Assembly (NCBI GenBank): GCA_023954855.1
Contig: JAGSGY010000008.1
Span: 1-64,000, forward strand
Source of the DNA: Pseudomonadota bacterium
GTDB lineage: Bacteria; Myxococcota_A; UBA796; GCA-2862545
DNA length: 64,000 nucleotides
Reading direction: 5' to 3'
Shown: one piece after another, positions 18,881 to 28,652 of the stretch
How the letters are laid out: every line of letters starts with the position of its first letter
Position numbering within the stretch: the first letter of the stretch is position 1
Program-made: the position numbers and the translations under genes
Notes under the pieces: model-generated
Told to the model about the DNA's origin: nothing
Seen by the model: the letters and a program-made list of their open reading frames with translations, nothing else
Databases searched by the model: none

Positions 18881-21800
18881 CAGGCGCTCCGGCGACGACG
18901 GAGCGCGAGTAGTCCAACCAGACCGAGCCAGCCAAAGCTACCGACCGGTGCGGTGGAGTCACAGCCACAAGAGTGCCCCACGAAGAGCGGCGGGTGGTAG
19001 ACGTCGTCGATCGGGTCGAGCGGGTCTGCACCGTTGTCGACTTCTTCGCCGTCGGGAATTCCGCCGCCGTCGGTGTCTTCGTCAAGCGGGTCAGTGCCGT
19101 GCTCGAGAACTTCCTCGCCGTCGGTCAGGCCGTCGTCGTCGGTGTCGTCGTCGAGCGGGTCCGTGCCCTCATCGACGACTTCCTCGCCATCGGTGAGACC
19201 GTCGTCGTCCGTGTCGTCATCGAGCGGGTCAGTGCCCTCTTCAAGGACCTCTTCGCCGTCGGTCAGACCGTCGTCGTCGGTGTCGGGGTCGTTCGGATCG
19301 GTGCCTCGCTTGCCCTCTTCCCAGTCGGTCAGGCCATCGTTATCGGTGTCGAGAAGGTCATCGGACGGCGTGTTGATGGGCTCGGTGCCGTCATCGAGCA
19401 CCTCTTCGCCATCGCTGCGCCCACCATCGTCGGTGTCCTCGTCGAGCGGGTCGGTGCCGTAGGTGAGCACTTCCTCGCCGTCGGTGAGGCGGTCGTCATC
19501 GCTGTCGGCATCTGCGGGATCCGTGCCCAGGTCGAGCTCGGAGTTCACGCAGTCGTCGGCAGGCTCAATGACCGTGTCGCCGTCGTTGTCGACGCGGAAG
19601 TCGTCACAGAGGCCGTCGTCGTCGGTATCGGGATCCGTCGGGTCCGACTCGTCGGTATCGAGGACACCATCGCCGTTGAAGTCCTCTTCGGCATCCGTGA
19701 GCCCGTCGTCGTCGGTGTCGACGTCGTTCGGGTCGGTGCCAATCGTGACTTCTCCGCCGACACATGCGTCGGCAGGTTCGATGCCGTCAGCCTCGCTGTC
19801 AGCGCGAACGTCGTCGCACAGTCCGTCGCCGTCACTGTCGGGATCGTTGGGATCCGTCTCGTCACCGGAAGCGTCGGTGTCGTCGAGGCCAAAGTACTCC
19901 TCGCGGTCGCTGAGACCGTCGTCATCGCTGTCGCCGTCGTCGGGATCCGTGTTGGAGGTGTTGGTCTCGAAGAAGTCGGTGAGGCCGTCACCATCGGTGT
20001 CGAGCAGGTCGTCGAGCGGCGTGTTGACGGGCTCGGTGCCGTCGATGAGCACCTCTTCGCCATCACTCCGTCCACCGCCATCGGTGTCGGGGTCGAGTGG
20101 GTTGGTGCCCGCCACCACTTCGGAGCCACCACAGGCGTCCGCCGGGTCGATACCGTCGGACTCGCTGTCGACACGGGTGTCGTCGCAAAGGCCATCGCCA
20201 TCGGTGTCGGGGTCGAGCGGGTTGGTGCCGTTCGCGACCTCCTCACCGTCGGTGAGACCATCGTCGTCGGAGTCGTCGTCACTTCCGTTCGGGTCCGTGC
20301 CGTTGCAAGGGTCCGTCGGGTCAATCACGCCATCGCCGTCGTTGTCGACACGCGGGCCGTCGCAGAGTCCATCGTCGTCGGTATCGGGATCCGCAGGGTC
20401 GGTACCGTCGGCCACTTCCTGTCCGTCGGGCAGGGAGTCATCGTCGGAGTCGGTGTCGAGCGGGTCGGTGCCGAGGTCGACCTCGGACTCCGTGCAGGCG
20501 TCTGCCGGCAGGATGCCATCGGACTCGTTGTCTGCGCGGGTGCCGTCGCAGACGCCGTCATCGTCGGAGTCGGGGTCGGTCGGGTCAGTGCCGTTCGCGA
20601 TCTCGGTACCGTCGTCCACGCCGTCGTCGTCGCTGTCGGTGTCGGTCGGGTCGGGGTCGACGCCATCACACGGGTCGGTCGGGTCGATGCCGTCGGCCGG
20701 AACCTCGTTATCGGTCCGCGGACCGTCACACACACCATCGTCGTCGGTGTCCGGGTCGTTCGGCTCCGTACCATCAGCGACTTCCTGCCCATCGAGGAGC
20801 GAGTCGTCGTCGGTGTCCGCGTCGGTCGGGTCGGTGCCCAGGTCGATCTCGGAGTTGGTACACGTGTCGGCGGGCAAGATGCCATCGGACTCGTTGTCGG
20901 CACGGGTGCCATCGCAGATCCCGTCGTCGTCGGTGTCTGGGTCCGTCGGGTCGGTTCCGTTCGCAATCTCGGTACCGTCGTCCACGCCGTCATCGTCGGT
21001 GTCGGTGTCGGTCGGGTCGGGGTCGACGCCGTCACAAGGGTCGGTCGGGTCGATGCCGTCCGCCGGAATCTCGTTGTCGGTACGCGGTCCGTCACAGACG
21101 CCGTCGCCGTCGGTGTCGGGGTCGATCGGGCTGGTGCCACCCGTCGTCTCCGTGCCATCGGGCAGCGAGTCGTCGTCCGAGTCAGGGTCGAGCGGGTCGG
21201 TACCCTCGTCAATCTCGGAGCCGGTGCACGCATCGACGGGGTCGACGCCATCGGTCTCGTTGTCGGTGCGGGTGCCGTCACAGAGCCCATCGCCGTCGCT
21301 ATCGGGGTCGAGCGGGTCGGTGCCGTTCGCGATCTCGGTGGCGTCATCGATACCGTCGTCGTCGCCGTCTGCATCGGACGGGTCAGGGTCGGTGATCGTG
21401 CCGTCACAGGGGTCGGCGGGGTCGACGCCATTCGGCGGGGTCTCGTTGTCGACGCGGGGCCCGTCGCACAGACCATCATCGTCGGTGTCGGGGTCGAGCG
21501 GGTCGGTGGTGCCGTTCCACTCATCGCCGTCGTTCAGGCTGTCGTCATCGCTGTCGGGGTCGTTGGGATCCGTGAACGACGACGACGTCTCGAAGAAGTC
21601 CGAGAGGCCATCGCCGTCGGTGTCGAGGAGGTCATCGAGCGGCGTGTTGATCGGCTCGGTGCCGTCCTGCAGCACTTCTTGGCCGTCGGTGCGGCCGCCA
21701 CCATCGGTGTCGGGGTTCTGGGGGTCGGTGCCCTCATCGACCTCGGAGCCGTCACAGGCATCCGCGGGAGTGATGCCATCACCATCGTTGTCAAAGCGCG

Positions 21801-24800
21801 TGTCGTCGCAGAGCAGGTCGCCATCAGTGTCTGGATTCGAAGGGCTCGTCTCGCCCGCATCGAGGACGCCGTCGGCGTTGATGTCTTCGGCGAGGTCGCT
21901 CAGGCCGTCGTCATCGCTGTCGCTATCGTTCGGGTCGGTGCCGGTGGTGCCCTCGTCAGAGATGCAGCTGTCCACGGGCAGAATGCCGTCGGACTCGCTG
22001 TCGGCACGGGGGCCGTCACAGATTCCGTCGTCATCGGAGTCCGGGTCCTCGGGGTCCGTACCGCCGGTGACTTCCTCACCATCGGTCAGGCCGTCATCAT
22101 CGGTGTCGGTATCCGTCGAGTCGGGGTCGGTACCGTCGCACGGGTCGTCGGGGTTGATGACGCCGTCACCGTCATTGTCGAAGCGGGGTCCGTCACAGGC
22201 GCCGTCGCCATCGGTGTCGGGGTCGGTCGGGTCGGTGACGCCGTTGGCTTCATCCAGGTCCGAGAGCGAGTCGTCATCGGTGTCGGAGTCGAGGGGGTCG
22301 GTGCCCTCGACCACTTCAGAGCCCGTGCAGGTGTCGGTCGGGTCAATGCCGTCGGTCTCACTGTCGGCCCGGGTTCCATCGCAGAGGCCATCGTCATCGG
22401 AGTCAGGATCGAGCGGATCGGTGCCCAGGGCGAGCTCCTCGGCATCGGTGAGGCCGTCATCGTCCGCGTCATCGTCGGTGGGGTCCGGGTCGACGACGGT
22501 ATCGTCGCAGGGGTCCGTCGGGTCGATGCCGTTGCTCTCGCTGTCGACGCGAGGTCCGTCACAGATCAGGTCGTCGTCCGTGTCGGGATCGTTCGGATCC
22601 GTGGTGCCGGTGACCTCGTCGAGGTCGGTGAGCGAGTCGTCGTCGGTGTCGGTATCGAGGGGGTTGGTACCCTCGAGAACCTCGGAGCCGATGCAGGTAT
22701 CGGTCGGGTCGATGACGCCATCGCCCTCACCGTCCACGCGCGTGCCGTCGCAGAGGCCGTCGCCGTCGGTGTCGGGATTGAGGGGGTTGGTGCCCGCCGC
22801 ACGCTCTTCAGCATCGGTGAGGCCGTCGTCGTCGGCGTCCGCATCGGTCGGGTCGGGGTCGACGACGGTTCCGTCACAGGGGTCGGTCGGGTTGACGCCA
22901 TCGGTCGGAACTTCGTTGTCGACGCGGGGACCGTCACACAAGAGGTCGTTGTCGGTGTCGGGGTCAGTCGGGTCGGTACCGCCAGCAAGCTCGGCAGAGT
23001 CAGAGAGCGAGTCGTCGTCGGTGTCGGCGTCGAGCGGGTCGGTGCCCTCGACGATCTCGGAGCCCGTGCATGCATCAAACGGCTCGAGAATGCCGTCGCC
23101 CTCATTGTCGGCGCGCGTTCCGTCACAGAGGCCATCGCCGTCGGTGTCGGGATCGCCCGGGTCGGTTCCGTCGATGAACTCCTGGCCGTCAGAGATGCCG
23201 TCGTCGTCGGAGTCGGTGTCAGTCGGGTCGGGGTCGACGATCGTGTCGCCACATGGGTCGGTGGGGTCGATGCCGTCGCCGTCGTTGTCGAAGCGGACGC
23301 CATCACAGATCAGGTCATCATCGGTGTCGGGGTCGGTCGGACTCGTCGGGCCGTTGGCCTCGGCGAAGTCGTCGAGCGAGTCGTCATCGGTGTCGCTGTC
23401 GGTCGGATCGGTGCCGAGTGCAAACTCCGAGCCGCTGCAGTCGTCGACGACATCGTCACCGTCGCCTTCGTTGTCGAGGCGAGTGCCGTCACAGAGGTTG
23501 TCGTCGTCGGTGTCGGGGTCGGTCGGGTCGGTCTCGCCGGGGTCGAGGAAGCCGTCTCCGTTGAGCTCTTCTTCGCCATCCTCGAGACCATCGTCGTCAG
23601 AGTCGATGTCATTGGGATCGGTGCCGGAGGCCACCTCGGATCCGACGCAGCTATCCGCGACGTCGAGGCCGTCGGTGGGCAGCTCGTTGTCGGTGCGGAA
23701 ACCGTCGCACAGGCCGTCGTCGTCCGTATCGGGGTCATTCGGATCGCTTTCACCGGCGTCTACGTTGACGTCCCCGTCGACGTTCTCAGCGCCATCCGAC
23801 AGACCGTCGTCGTCGCTGTCCGCATCGGCCGGGTCGGTCCCATTGGTGAGTTCACCACCGATACAGCTATCGGTCGGGTCGAGGTCATCACCGTCCGGTG
23901 GGACGTCCTTGTCACCTTCTTGGGTTGGAGTGAAGCCACCGGTCTGGCTGTCGACGCGAATGTCGTCGCACAGGCCGTCGTCGTCACTGTCGGGATCGTT
24001 GGGGTCCGTGCCAAGCTCGTCCCCCGTCCCCGGCAGAAGGTCGGCGCCGTAGACCTCGAGACCATCGTTGATGCCGTCGTCATCACTGTCGGGATCCTGC
24101 CAGTCGGTCCCCGTCACGTTGATCTCGTCCCGGTCGAGGATGCCGTCCCCGTCCCAGTCGCGCTCGCCACCGGCGACATCGTCCCAGAGGTCGCCGCAAG
24201 CGGCCCCGAGCACGTCCTTGGCCAAGGTGCTGCTGTTCGAGCTCGTGCCCATGACCATCGGGGTCAGGTTGAGGTCGGTCGAGTTGGTGACCGCGAGGAA
24301 GTCAGCGACCGGAACCTGCACTTCGAGGAAGCGGTCGGTGCAGCTGGCGTCACCATCCCAGAGGCCATCGCCGTCGCCATCGAGCTTGCAAGCCGCCTCG
24401 TTGCAGACGCTGGCCGGCGTGCCGTAGGAGGAGCAGGCGGGGACTACGCGGGCGTAGTCCGGAAAGCGCTCTGGACCGCCATTGTCGACATTGGCTGGGT
24501 AGCAGTACGGAATCGACTCTTCACCGTCGCTGCACCAGTCATTGGGCTCGGGGACATCGTTGCCGCGAAGCTCGACCTGCTTGCCGGTACCGTCGAGAAC
24601 GACCTGAAAGTCCCAGCTGCCGTCCGTGGTGTCGCCGTCGGTCTCGAGCAAGGTGTGGAAGCCGAACGAGGCCCACTTGTCCGGCCCGGTATCCGCGGGG
24701 TCCTCGGCCAGGCGGATCCGGAAGAACACGGTGGTCGCGTCGATACCCCAAAATCCGGCGGCCTCGCTCGGGTCTGCCGTGCCGCCAATACCCTCCCATT

Positions 24801-24978
24801 GCGGAGACGAGTCGATGGGGTCGGTGAGCCAGCTTCCACCCGGAGCGGGCAACGAGGCCCACTCGATGCCATCGCTGTCCGGCCAGGTGGCGGGGGCATC
24901 CGTCGAGGGGCCATCCACAGAGCAACTCTGCGCATGGGCGGGGCCAGACGTGAGAAGCATGGCGAGCAAAAAGGTCAT
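18880..24978 (-). CDS. giant MYXO-CTERM-anchored TSP3 repeat protein
   Basis: A 2032-residue surface protein. The ATG start gives signal peptide [15 protein letters not shown] with GGGAG five bases upstream. Residues about 20-260 form a Cys-containing beta-sandwich-like domain ([11 protein letters not shown]). The next 1700 residues are thrombospondin type-3-like repeats of Asp-rich calcium loops (DPDTDDDGL and variants). By hand I count 22 copies of a CD-x-x-R-x-D module, each followed within about 20 residues by a second Cys. The C-terminus has [11 protein letters not shown], a hydrophobic stretch and RRRR, the MYXO-CTERM sorting form expected to be cut and anchored at the surface. It is the first gene of the envelope operon. 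Acidic, repeat-driven codon bias differs from its neighbours. Confidence 0.92.
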   Translation of the reverse strand: MTFLLAMLLTSGPAHAQSCSVDGPSTDAPATWPDSDGIEWASLPAPGGSWLTDPIDSSPQWEGIGGTADPSEAAGFWGIDATTVFFRIRLAEDPADTGPDKWASFGFHTLLETDGDTTDGSWDFQVVLDGTGKQVELRGNDVPEPNDWCSDGEESIPYCYPANVDNGGPERFPDYARVVPACSSYGTPASVCNEAACKLDGDGDGLWDGDASCTDRFLEVQVPVADFLAVTNSTDLNLTPMVMGTSSNSSTLAKDVLGAACGDLWDDVAGGERDWDGDGILDRDEINVTGTDWQDPDSDDDGINDGLEVYGADLLPGTGDELGTDPNDPDSDDDGLCDDIRVDSQTGGFTPTQEGDKDVPPDGDDLDPTDSCIGGELTNGTDPADADSDDDGLSDGAENVDGDVNVDAGESDPNDPDTDDDGLCDGFRTDNELPTDGLDVADSCVGSEVASGTDPNDIDSDDDGLEDGEEELNGDGFLDPGETDPTDPDTDDDNLCDGTRLDNEGDGDDVVDDCSGSEFALGTDPTDSDTDDDSLDDFAEANGPTSPTDPDTDDDLICDGVRFDNDGDGIDPTDPCGDTIVDPDPTDTDSDDDGISDGQEFIDGTDPGDPDTDGDGLCDGTRADNEGDGILEPFDACTGSEIVEGTDPLDADTDDDSLSDSAELAGGTDPTDPDTDNDLLCDGPRVDNEVPTDGVNPTDPCDGTVVDPDPTDADADDDGLTDAEERAAGTNPLNPDTDGDGLCDGTRVDGEGDGVIDPTDTCIGSEVLEGTNPLDTDTDDDSLTDLDEVTGTTDPNDPDTDDDLICDGPRVDSESNGIDPTDPCDDTVVDPDPTDDDADDDGLTDAEELALGTDPLDPDSDDDGLCDGTRADSETDGIDPTDTCTGSEVVEGTDPLDSDTDDDSLSDLDEANGVTDPTDPDTDGDGACDGPRFDNDGDGVINPDDPCDGTDPDSTDTDTDDDGLTDGEEVTGGTDPEDPDSDDDGICDGPRADSESDGILPVDSCISDEGTTGTDPNDSDSDDDGLSDLAEDINADGVLDAGETSPSNPDTDGDLLCDDTRFDNDGDGITPADACDGSEVDEGTDPQNPDTDGGGRTDGQEVLQDGTEPINTPLDDLLDTDGDGLSDFFETSSSFTDPNDPDSDDDSLNDGDEWNGTTDPLDPDTDDDGLCDGPRVDNETPPNGVDPADPCDGTITDPDPSDADGDDDGIDDATEIANGTDPLDPDSDGDGLCDGTRTDNETDGVDPVDACTGSEIDEGTDPLDPDSDDDSLPDGTETTGGTSPIDPDTDGDGVCDGPRTDNEIPADGIDPTDPCDGVDPDPTDTDTDDDGVDDGTEIANGTDPTDPDTDDDGICDGTRADNESDGILPADTCTNSEIDLGTDPTDADTDDDSLLDGQEVADGTEPNDPDTDDDGVCDGPRTDNEVPADGIDPTDPCDGVDPDPTDTDSDDDGVDDGTEIANGTDPTDPDSDDDGVCDGTRADNESDGILPADACTESEVDLGTDPLDTDSDDDSLPDGQEVADGTDPADPDTDDDGLCDGPRVDNDGDGVIDPTDPCNGTDPNGSDDDSDDDGLTDGEEVANGTNPLDPDTDGDGLCDDTRVDSESDGIDPADACGGSEVVAGTNPLDPDTDGGGRSDGEEVLIDGTEPVNTPLDDLLDTDGDGLTDFFETNTSNTDPDDGDSDDDGLSDREEYFGLDDTDASGDETDPNDPDSDGDGLCDDVRADSEADGIEPADACVGGEVTIGTDPNDVDTDDDGLTDAEEDFNGDGVLDTDESDPTDPDTDDDGLCDDFRVDNDGDTVIEPADDCVNSELDLGTDPADADSDDDRLTDGEEVLTYGTDPLDEDTDDGGRSDGEEVLDDGTEPINTPSDDLLDTDNDGLTDWEEGKRGTDPNDPDTDDDGLTDGEEVLEEGTDPLDDDTDDDGLTDGEEVVDEGTDPLDDDTDDDGLTDGEEVLEHGTDPLDEDTDGGGIPDGEEVDNGADPLDPIDDVYHPPLFVGHSCGCDSTAPVGSFGWLGLVGLLALRRRRSA
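19030..24160 (-). repeat. TSP3-coding tandem repeat array
   Basis: About 5 kb of degenerate tandem DNA repeats that encode the Asp-rich loops of the giant surface protein. Unit edges follow protein modules, not identical DNA blocks. Units alternate between a CDGTR/CxGSE type and a CDGPR/DPCDGT type. The strongest local identity lies around 20350-21130, where consecutive units are nearly the same at the DNA level, pointing to recent duplication. Confidence 0.85.
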
Positions 24979-25035
24979 CGAAACTCCCGGGCCCACGTCA
25001 CGCAAGAATGGCGAGACGCAGGTGCAGCGCCCGTA

Positions 25036-25063
25036 GGTTTACCGGCCGTGAAGGAATTGCCAA
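25036..25063 (-). promoter_or_regulatory. weak promoter candidate for the envelope operon
   Basis: On the minus strand TTGGCA (25063-25058), a 16-base spacer and TAAACC (25041-25036) lie about 58 bases before the giant-gene ATG. The -10 match is poor (3 of 6), so this is only a candidate. Confidence 0.25.
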
Positions 25064-25153
25064 GCGCTACGCAAGGAAAAGGGCCTGAGCATGCCCAGCA
25101 CGGTGCCGTTGGCCGCCCGAGCACGTTACGCGGGCAACCCCGGGAGGATCGCA

Positions 25154-26830
25154 ATGGCGCAACAGTACATCTACCAAATGCAGGGCTTGAAGAAGCACGC
25201 TCCGAACGGCAAGACCATCCTCGATGGGATCTGGCTGTCGTTCTACCCGGGCGCGAAGATCGGCGTCATCGGCCACAACGGTGCGGGTAAGTCGACGCTA
25301 CTCAAGATCATGGCCGGCCTCGACGAGGACATTCAGGGTGACGTCTGGCTCGACCCGTCAGCCACGGTTGGCTACCTGCCGCAGGAACCGCAGCTCGACG
25401 AGAGCCTCGACGTGCGCGGAAACATCGAGCTCGGTCTGAAAGACCAACGGGATCTCCTCCAACGCTTTGAGGACGTCTCCGCCCGGTTCGCGGACGAGCT
25501 CACCGACGAGGAAATGGATCAGGTCATCGCCGAGCAAGGCGAGCTCCAGGACAAGATCGACGCCATGAATGCCTGGGAGATCGATCGCACCGTCGATATC
25601 GCCATGGACGCGCTTCGCGTGCCCCCTGGTGATGCTGCCGTCGCAAACCTGTCGGGTGGTGAGAAGCGCCGCGTGGCCCTCTGTCAGCTGCTACTCTCCA
25701 AGCCCGACCTGCTGCTTCTCGACGAACCGACAAACCACCTCGACGCCGAGACGGTCTCGTGGCTCGAGCGTGCGCTTCGCGAGTACGCGGGCTGCGTAAT
25801 CATCGTCACGCACGACCGCTACTTCCTCGACAATGTCACGAAGTGGATTCTCGAGCTTGAAGGCGGAAAGGGCATCCCGTGGGAGGCCAACTACTCAGAC
25901 TGGCTCAAGCAGAAGACCGAGAAGATGCGCCAGAAGGAGAAGGCCGCATCGAAGCGCCAGAAGGCCCTCACCGAGGAACTCGCCTGGATTCAGATGTCCC
26001 AGAAGGCTCGCCACGCGAAGGGCAAGGCCCGCCTGAACCGATATGACGAGTTGATGGTCACCGGCGCCGAAGATTCGCGGAAGCGGACCGACATCGTGCT
26101 GCCACCTGGACCGCGGCTCGGCGATGTGGTCGTCCGCGCCAGCGGTGTCTCGAAGGGCTACGGCGACCGCCTACTCTACGGCGACCTGACCTTCGACCTT
26201 CCACGAGGCGGCATCGTCGGCATTGTCGGCCCGAACGGCGCCGGCAAGACCACGCTGTTCCGGATGATCACCGGTCAGGAAGGCCCCGATGGCGGCACCC
26301 TCGAAGTCGGCGAGACCGTGAAGCTCGCGTATGTCGATCAGACTCGCGAAGACCTCGACGACAAGGCCTCAGTCTGGGAGAACATCAGTGGAGGCCACGA
26401 CCTCATCGATGTCGGCGGCCGCGAGATGAACAGCCGAGCCTACGTGAGCGCGTTTGGCTTCCGTGGCGCGCGTCAGTCGCAGGCCGTCGGAACCCTCTCC
26501 GGTGGCGAGCGCAACCGCGTGCACCTGGCCAAGCTGCTCCAGTCCGGCGGCAACGTACTGTTACTCGACGAGCCTTCCAACGACCTCGACGTCGACACAC
26601 TGCGCGCCTTGGAAGATGCCCTCGAGGGCTTTGCCGGCTGTGCCGTGGTCATCAGCCATGACCGCTGGTTCCTCGACCGCCTTGCCACGCACATCCTCGC
26701 GTTCGAGGGCGACTCCGAGGTCGTCTGGTTCGAGGGCAACTATGCCGAGTACGAAGCAGACCGCAGGCGCCGCCTCGGAGCCGTGGCCGACCAGCCCCAG
26801 CGCATCCGCTACAAGCCGATTTCGCGCTAA
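25154..26830 (+). CDS. ettA: ABC-F protein EttA, energy-dependent translational throttle
   Basis: A 558-residue cytoplasmic ABC-F ATPase. The ATG at 25154 has GGGAGG seven bases upstream and gives the family start AQQYIYQMQGLKK. Two nucleotide-binding domains are present. The first has Walker A GHNGAGKST and signature LSGGEKRRVALC with LLLLDEPTNHLDAE. The second has GPNGAGKTT, LSGGERNRVHLA and LLLDEPSNDLD. An arm/linker region with charged KTEKMRQKEKAASKR lies between them. The E. coli homologue binds the ribosomal E site and gates early elongation according to ATP level. Its length matches EttA (about 555). It is divergent from the envelope operon and converges with the kinase, with 3 bp between. 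Confidence 0.95.
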   Translation: MAQQYIYQMQGLKKHAPNGKTILDGIWLSFYPGAKIGVIGHNGAGKSTLLKIMAGLDEDIQGDVWLDPSATVGYLPQEPQLDESLDVRGNIELGLKDQRDLLQRFEDVSARFADELTDEEMDQVIAEQGELQDKIDAMNAWEIDRTVDIAMDALRVPPGDAAVANLSGGEKRRVALCQLLLSKPDLLLLDEPTNHLDAETVSWLERALREYAGCVIIVTHDRYFLDNVTKWILELEGGKGIPWEANYSDWLKQKTEKMRQKEKAASKRQKALTEELAWIQMSQKARHAKGKARLNRYDELMVTGAEDSRKRTDIVLPPGPRLGDVVVRASGVSKGYGDRLLYGDLTFDLPRGGIVGIVGPNGAGKTTLFRMITGQEGPDGGTLEVGETVKLAYVDQTREDLDDKASVWENISGGHDLIDVGGREMNSRAYVSAFGFRGARQSQAVGTLSGGERNRVHLAKLLQSGGNVLLLDEPSNDLDVDTLRALEDALEGFAGCAVVISHDRWFLDRLATHILAFEGDSEVVWFEGNYAEYEADRRRRLGAVADQPQRIRYKPISR

Positions 26831-26833
26831 AGC

Positions 26834-28132
26834 CTAGGTCCAGAGCACGGCGGCGACGATCGCGAGCGCGATGACCAGCACCACCAAGGCGCCAACGCCA
26901 AGTACGACGGCTTTCTTGGTGGGGTCTGCCTCCGTGAAGCTCTGGCCCTCGGGGAGCGGTGCAGGCTCCGCGGCTTTTGCCGTTGCCTCGACGGGCTCGG
27001 GAGCCGACTCGGCATTTTCATCGCCGGCAACGGCCGGTTCAGGCTCTTCAGCCTCTTCAGGCTCACTTGGAGTCGCTGGAGTCGCTTCAGGCTCTTCCTC
27101 CTCAGCTTCGTCCGGGCCAAGGGTCAGGTCGTCCTCGAGGTCTTCGTCCTGATCGAATGGATCGATCGAAGCGAGCATGCGCTGGCGCGCGGCTTCGTCC
27201 TTCATCTCCTGGCGGTCTTCGATGACTTCGGTGGCGAGATCGGCCTGCAGGTCTTCGAGATCAAGGCCGAGGCCAAGCCCATCGAGCACGTCGCGAATCG
27301 CGAGGGCGACCTCGCGACAGTCCTGATACCGGTCCTCGGGGTCGAGCATCGTGCAGCGCTGAAACAAGGCGATCACAGCGTCGGGCAAGTCGACGAGGGT
27401 GACCACCGGTAGCGGCCGGGTGACCACACCAAAGGCATCCTTGACGGTCGCCGCTGTGGACGCATGCCGCCCTGTGACCAGGTAGTGCAGCAGCAGCCCT
27501 AAACAGTAGATGTCGGAGCATGTCTCAATCGCATCGAGACCGCGCACGTGCTCGGGGCTCGCGTACCTTGGTGAGACGACCACGGCGGACTGCCCATCGA
27601 TGACAACGGGGTGTGCCATGAGCGCGACGGTGCCGAAGTCCGTGACGCGAGGAACCCAGGCGGAGGGGTCGAGCGCCTCGCCCTCGATGAGGACGTTCTC
27701 TGGCTTGAGATCACCGTGCACAACACCCTTCGCGTGGGCGTACTCGACGCCTTGCACGATTCCAAGCAGCACGGCGAGTGCCTGGTCGAGAGGCAAGCCC
27801 TGCTGATGGCCGCGACTGACCAAGCGGTGAAGCGTCATTCCCCCACTGACCAGGTCGAGGACGAGGGCCAGGCGCCCATCTTGTTCGACCAGTTCGCGCG
27901 CGGAGGCAATGTGCGGATGCTTCAGCTGCAGGCCAATGAGCCCCTCTTCGGAAAAGCGCTTGCGCCACGCCTCCTCGTTGCCCAGATCCGCGTGAAGCAC
28001 TTTTAAGGCCACAGGAGTGCCGTAGACCGCATGCCGCGCGGCATACACCCGCCCCATGCCGCCACCCGCGACGAGTCCCTCAATACGGTAGCCACCGAAC
28101 TCATGTCCGGCTTCGAGAATGGTCTCTTCCAT
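26834..28132 (-). CDS. membrane Ser/Thr protein kinase, non-RD type
   Basis: A 432-residue protein. The kinase domain (about 13-280) has Gly-rich loop VAGGGMGRVY, ATP-binding K44 in VALKVL, catalytic loop HGDLKPENVL (139-148) and DFG at 165-167. Arg of the usual HRD is Gly, so this is a non-RD kinase that may not need activation-loop phosphorylation. Acidic, Pro/Glu-rich sequence follows, then a single C-terminal membrane helix (about 408-431), placing the kinase in the cytoplasm. The ATG at 28132 has AGGA eight bases upstream and is preferred to 28141. There is no sensor domain beyond the helix. Confidence 0.9.
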   Translation of the reverse strand: MEETILEAGHEFGGYRIEGLVAGGGMGRVYAARHAVYGTPVALKVLHADLGNEEAWRKRFSEEGLIGLQLKHPHIASARELVEQDGRLALVLDLVSGGMTLHRLVSRGHQQGLPLDQALAVLLGIVQGVEYAHAKGVVHGDLKPENVLIEGEALDPSAWVPRVTDFGTVALMAHPVVIDGQSAVVVSPRYASPEHVRGLDAIETCSDIYCLGLLLHYLVTGRHASTAATVKDAFGVVTRPLPVVTLVDLPDAVIALFQRCTMLDPEDRYQDCREVALAIRDVLDGLGLGLDLEDLQADLATEVIEDRQEMKDEAARQRMLASIDPFDQDEDLEDDLTLGPDEAEEEEPEATPATPSEPEEAEEPEPAVAGDENAESAPEPVEATAKAAEPAPLPEGQSFTEADPTKKAVVLGVGALVVLVIALAIVAAVLWT

Positions 28133-28212
28133 GCCGCGCATCCTACAGCAATTGCCCAGCGGAAACGCTCCGAAACCGGCGCCCCATCAAGCCTTGACGC
28201 GGCACCGAGGAC

Positions 28213-28644
28213 TCACTTCGCGAGAATGAAGCCCGCCTCGCGCCAAGCAGCCGTTCCACCGTCGACATTCACGGTCAAAAATCCGGCTTGAGAGGTCATC
28301 TCTGCGGCCTTCGTGGACCGCGCGCCCGACTCGCAGATGAAGTAGATCGGCACCTTTGGATCGGTGGTGCTGATCGGGGGCATCGACGGCGTGTACTCGT
28401 GCAGAGGGATGCTGAGCGCCCCAGGCACCATGCCCGTGAGTTGCTCCTCGATGTTGCGGACATCCACCAGCTGAATCGACTCTCCGGCGTCGATCTTCGC
28501 CTTGAGGCCCTTCACGTCGATGTGCGCAATGGTGCGGTCGACGGTGGGTTTGGTGCGGACAGCCTCGCTGACCTCGACGGCCACGCCTTGGTCAGAGGAT
28601 GAGCCGCTACAAGCGATGAGGACGAGCAGGAGGGTAATGCGCAT
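28213..28644 (-). CDS. rhodanese-domain lipoprotein
   Basis: A 143-residue protein. The signal peptide ends in a lipobox LIAC with lipidated C12, so it is anchored in the envelope. Residues 45-140 are a single rhodanese domain with the active-site loop CESGARS (C104), LVDVRNIEEQ and GGTAAWREAGF. Such domains carry sulfur as persulfide or act as redox or binding modules. It is third in a minus run with the UbiA-like and unknown genes upstream and 81 bp from the kinase start. Confidence 0.9.
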   Translation of the reverse strand: MRITLLLVLIACSGSSSDQGVAVEVSEAVRTKPTVDRTIAHIDVKGLKAKIDAGESIQLVDVRNIEEQLTGMVPGALSIPLHEYTPSMPPISTTDPKVPIYFICESGARSTKAAEMTSQAGFLTVNVDGGTAAWREAGFILAK

Positions 28645-28652
28645 GTGGCTGG

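Noticed and set aside
18900-24200. CRISPR-like periodicity
   Set aside because: Repeats are degenerate, in one coding frame, and have no constant repeat with unique spacers.
18973-25290. 2105-codon plus-strand frame opposite the giant gene, and a 1529-codon frame at 19463..24052
   Set aside because: They mirror the repeat code of the real gene, have no leader or domain, and the minus strand has a signal peptide, MYXO-CTERM tail and ribosome-binding site.
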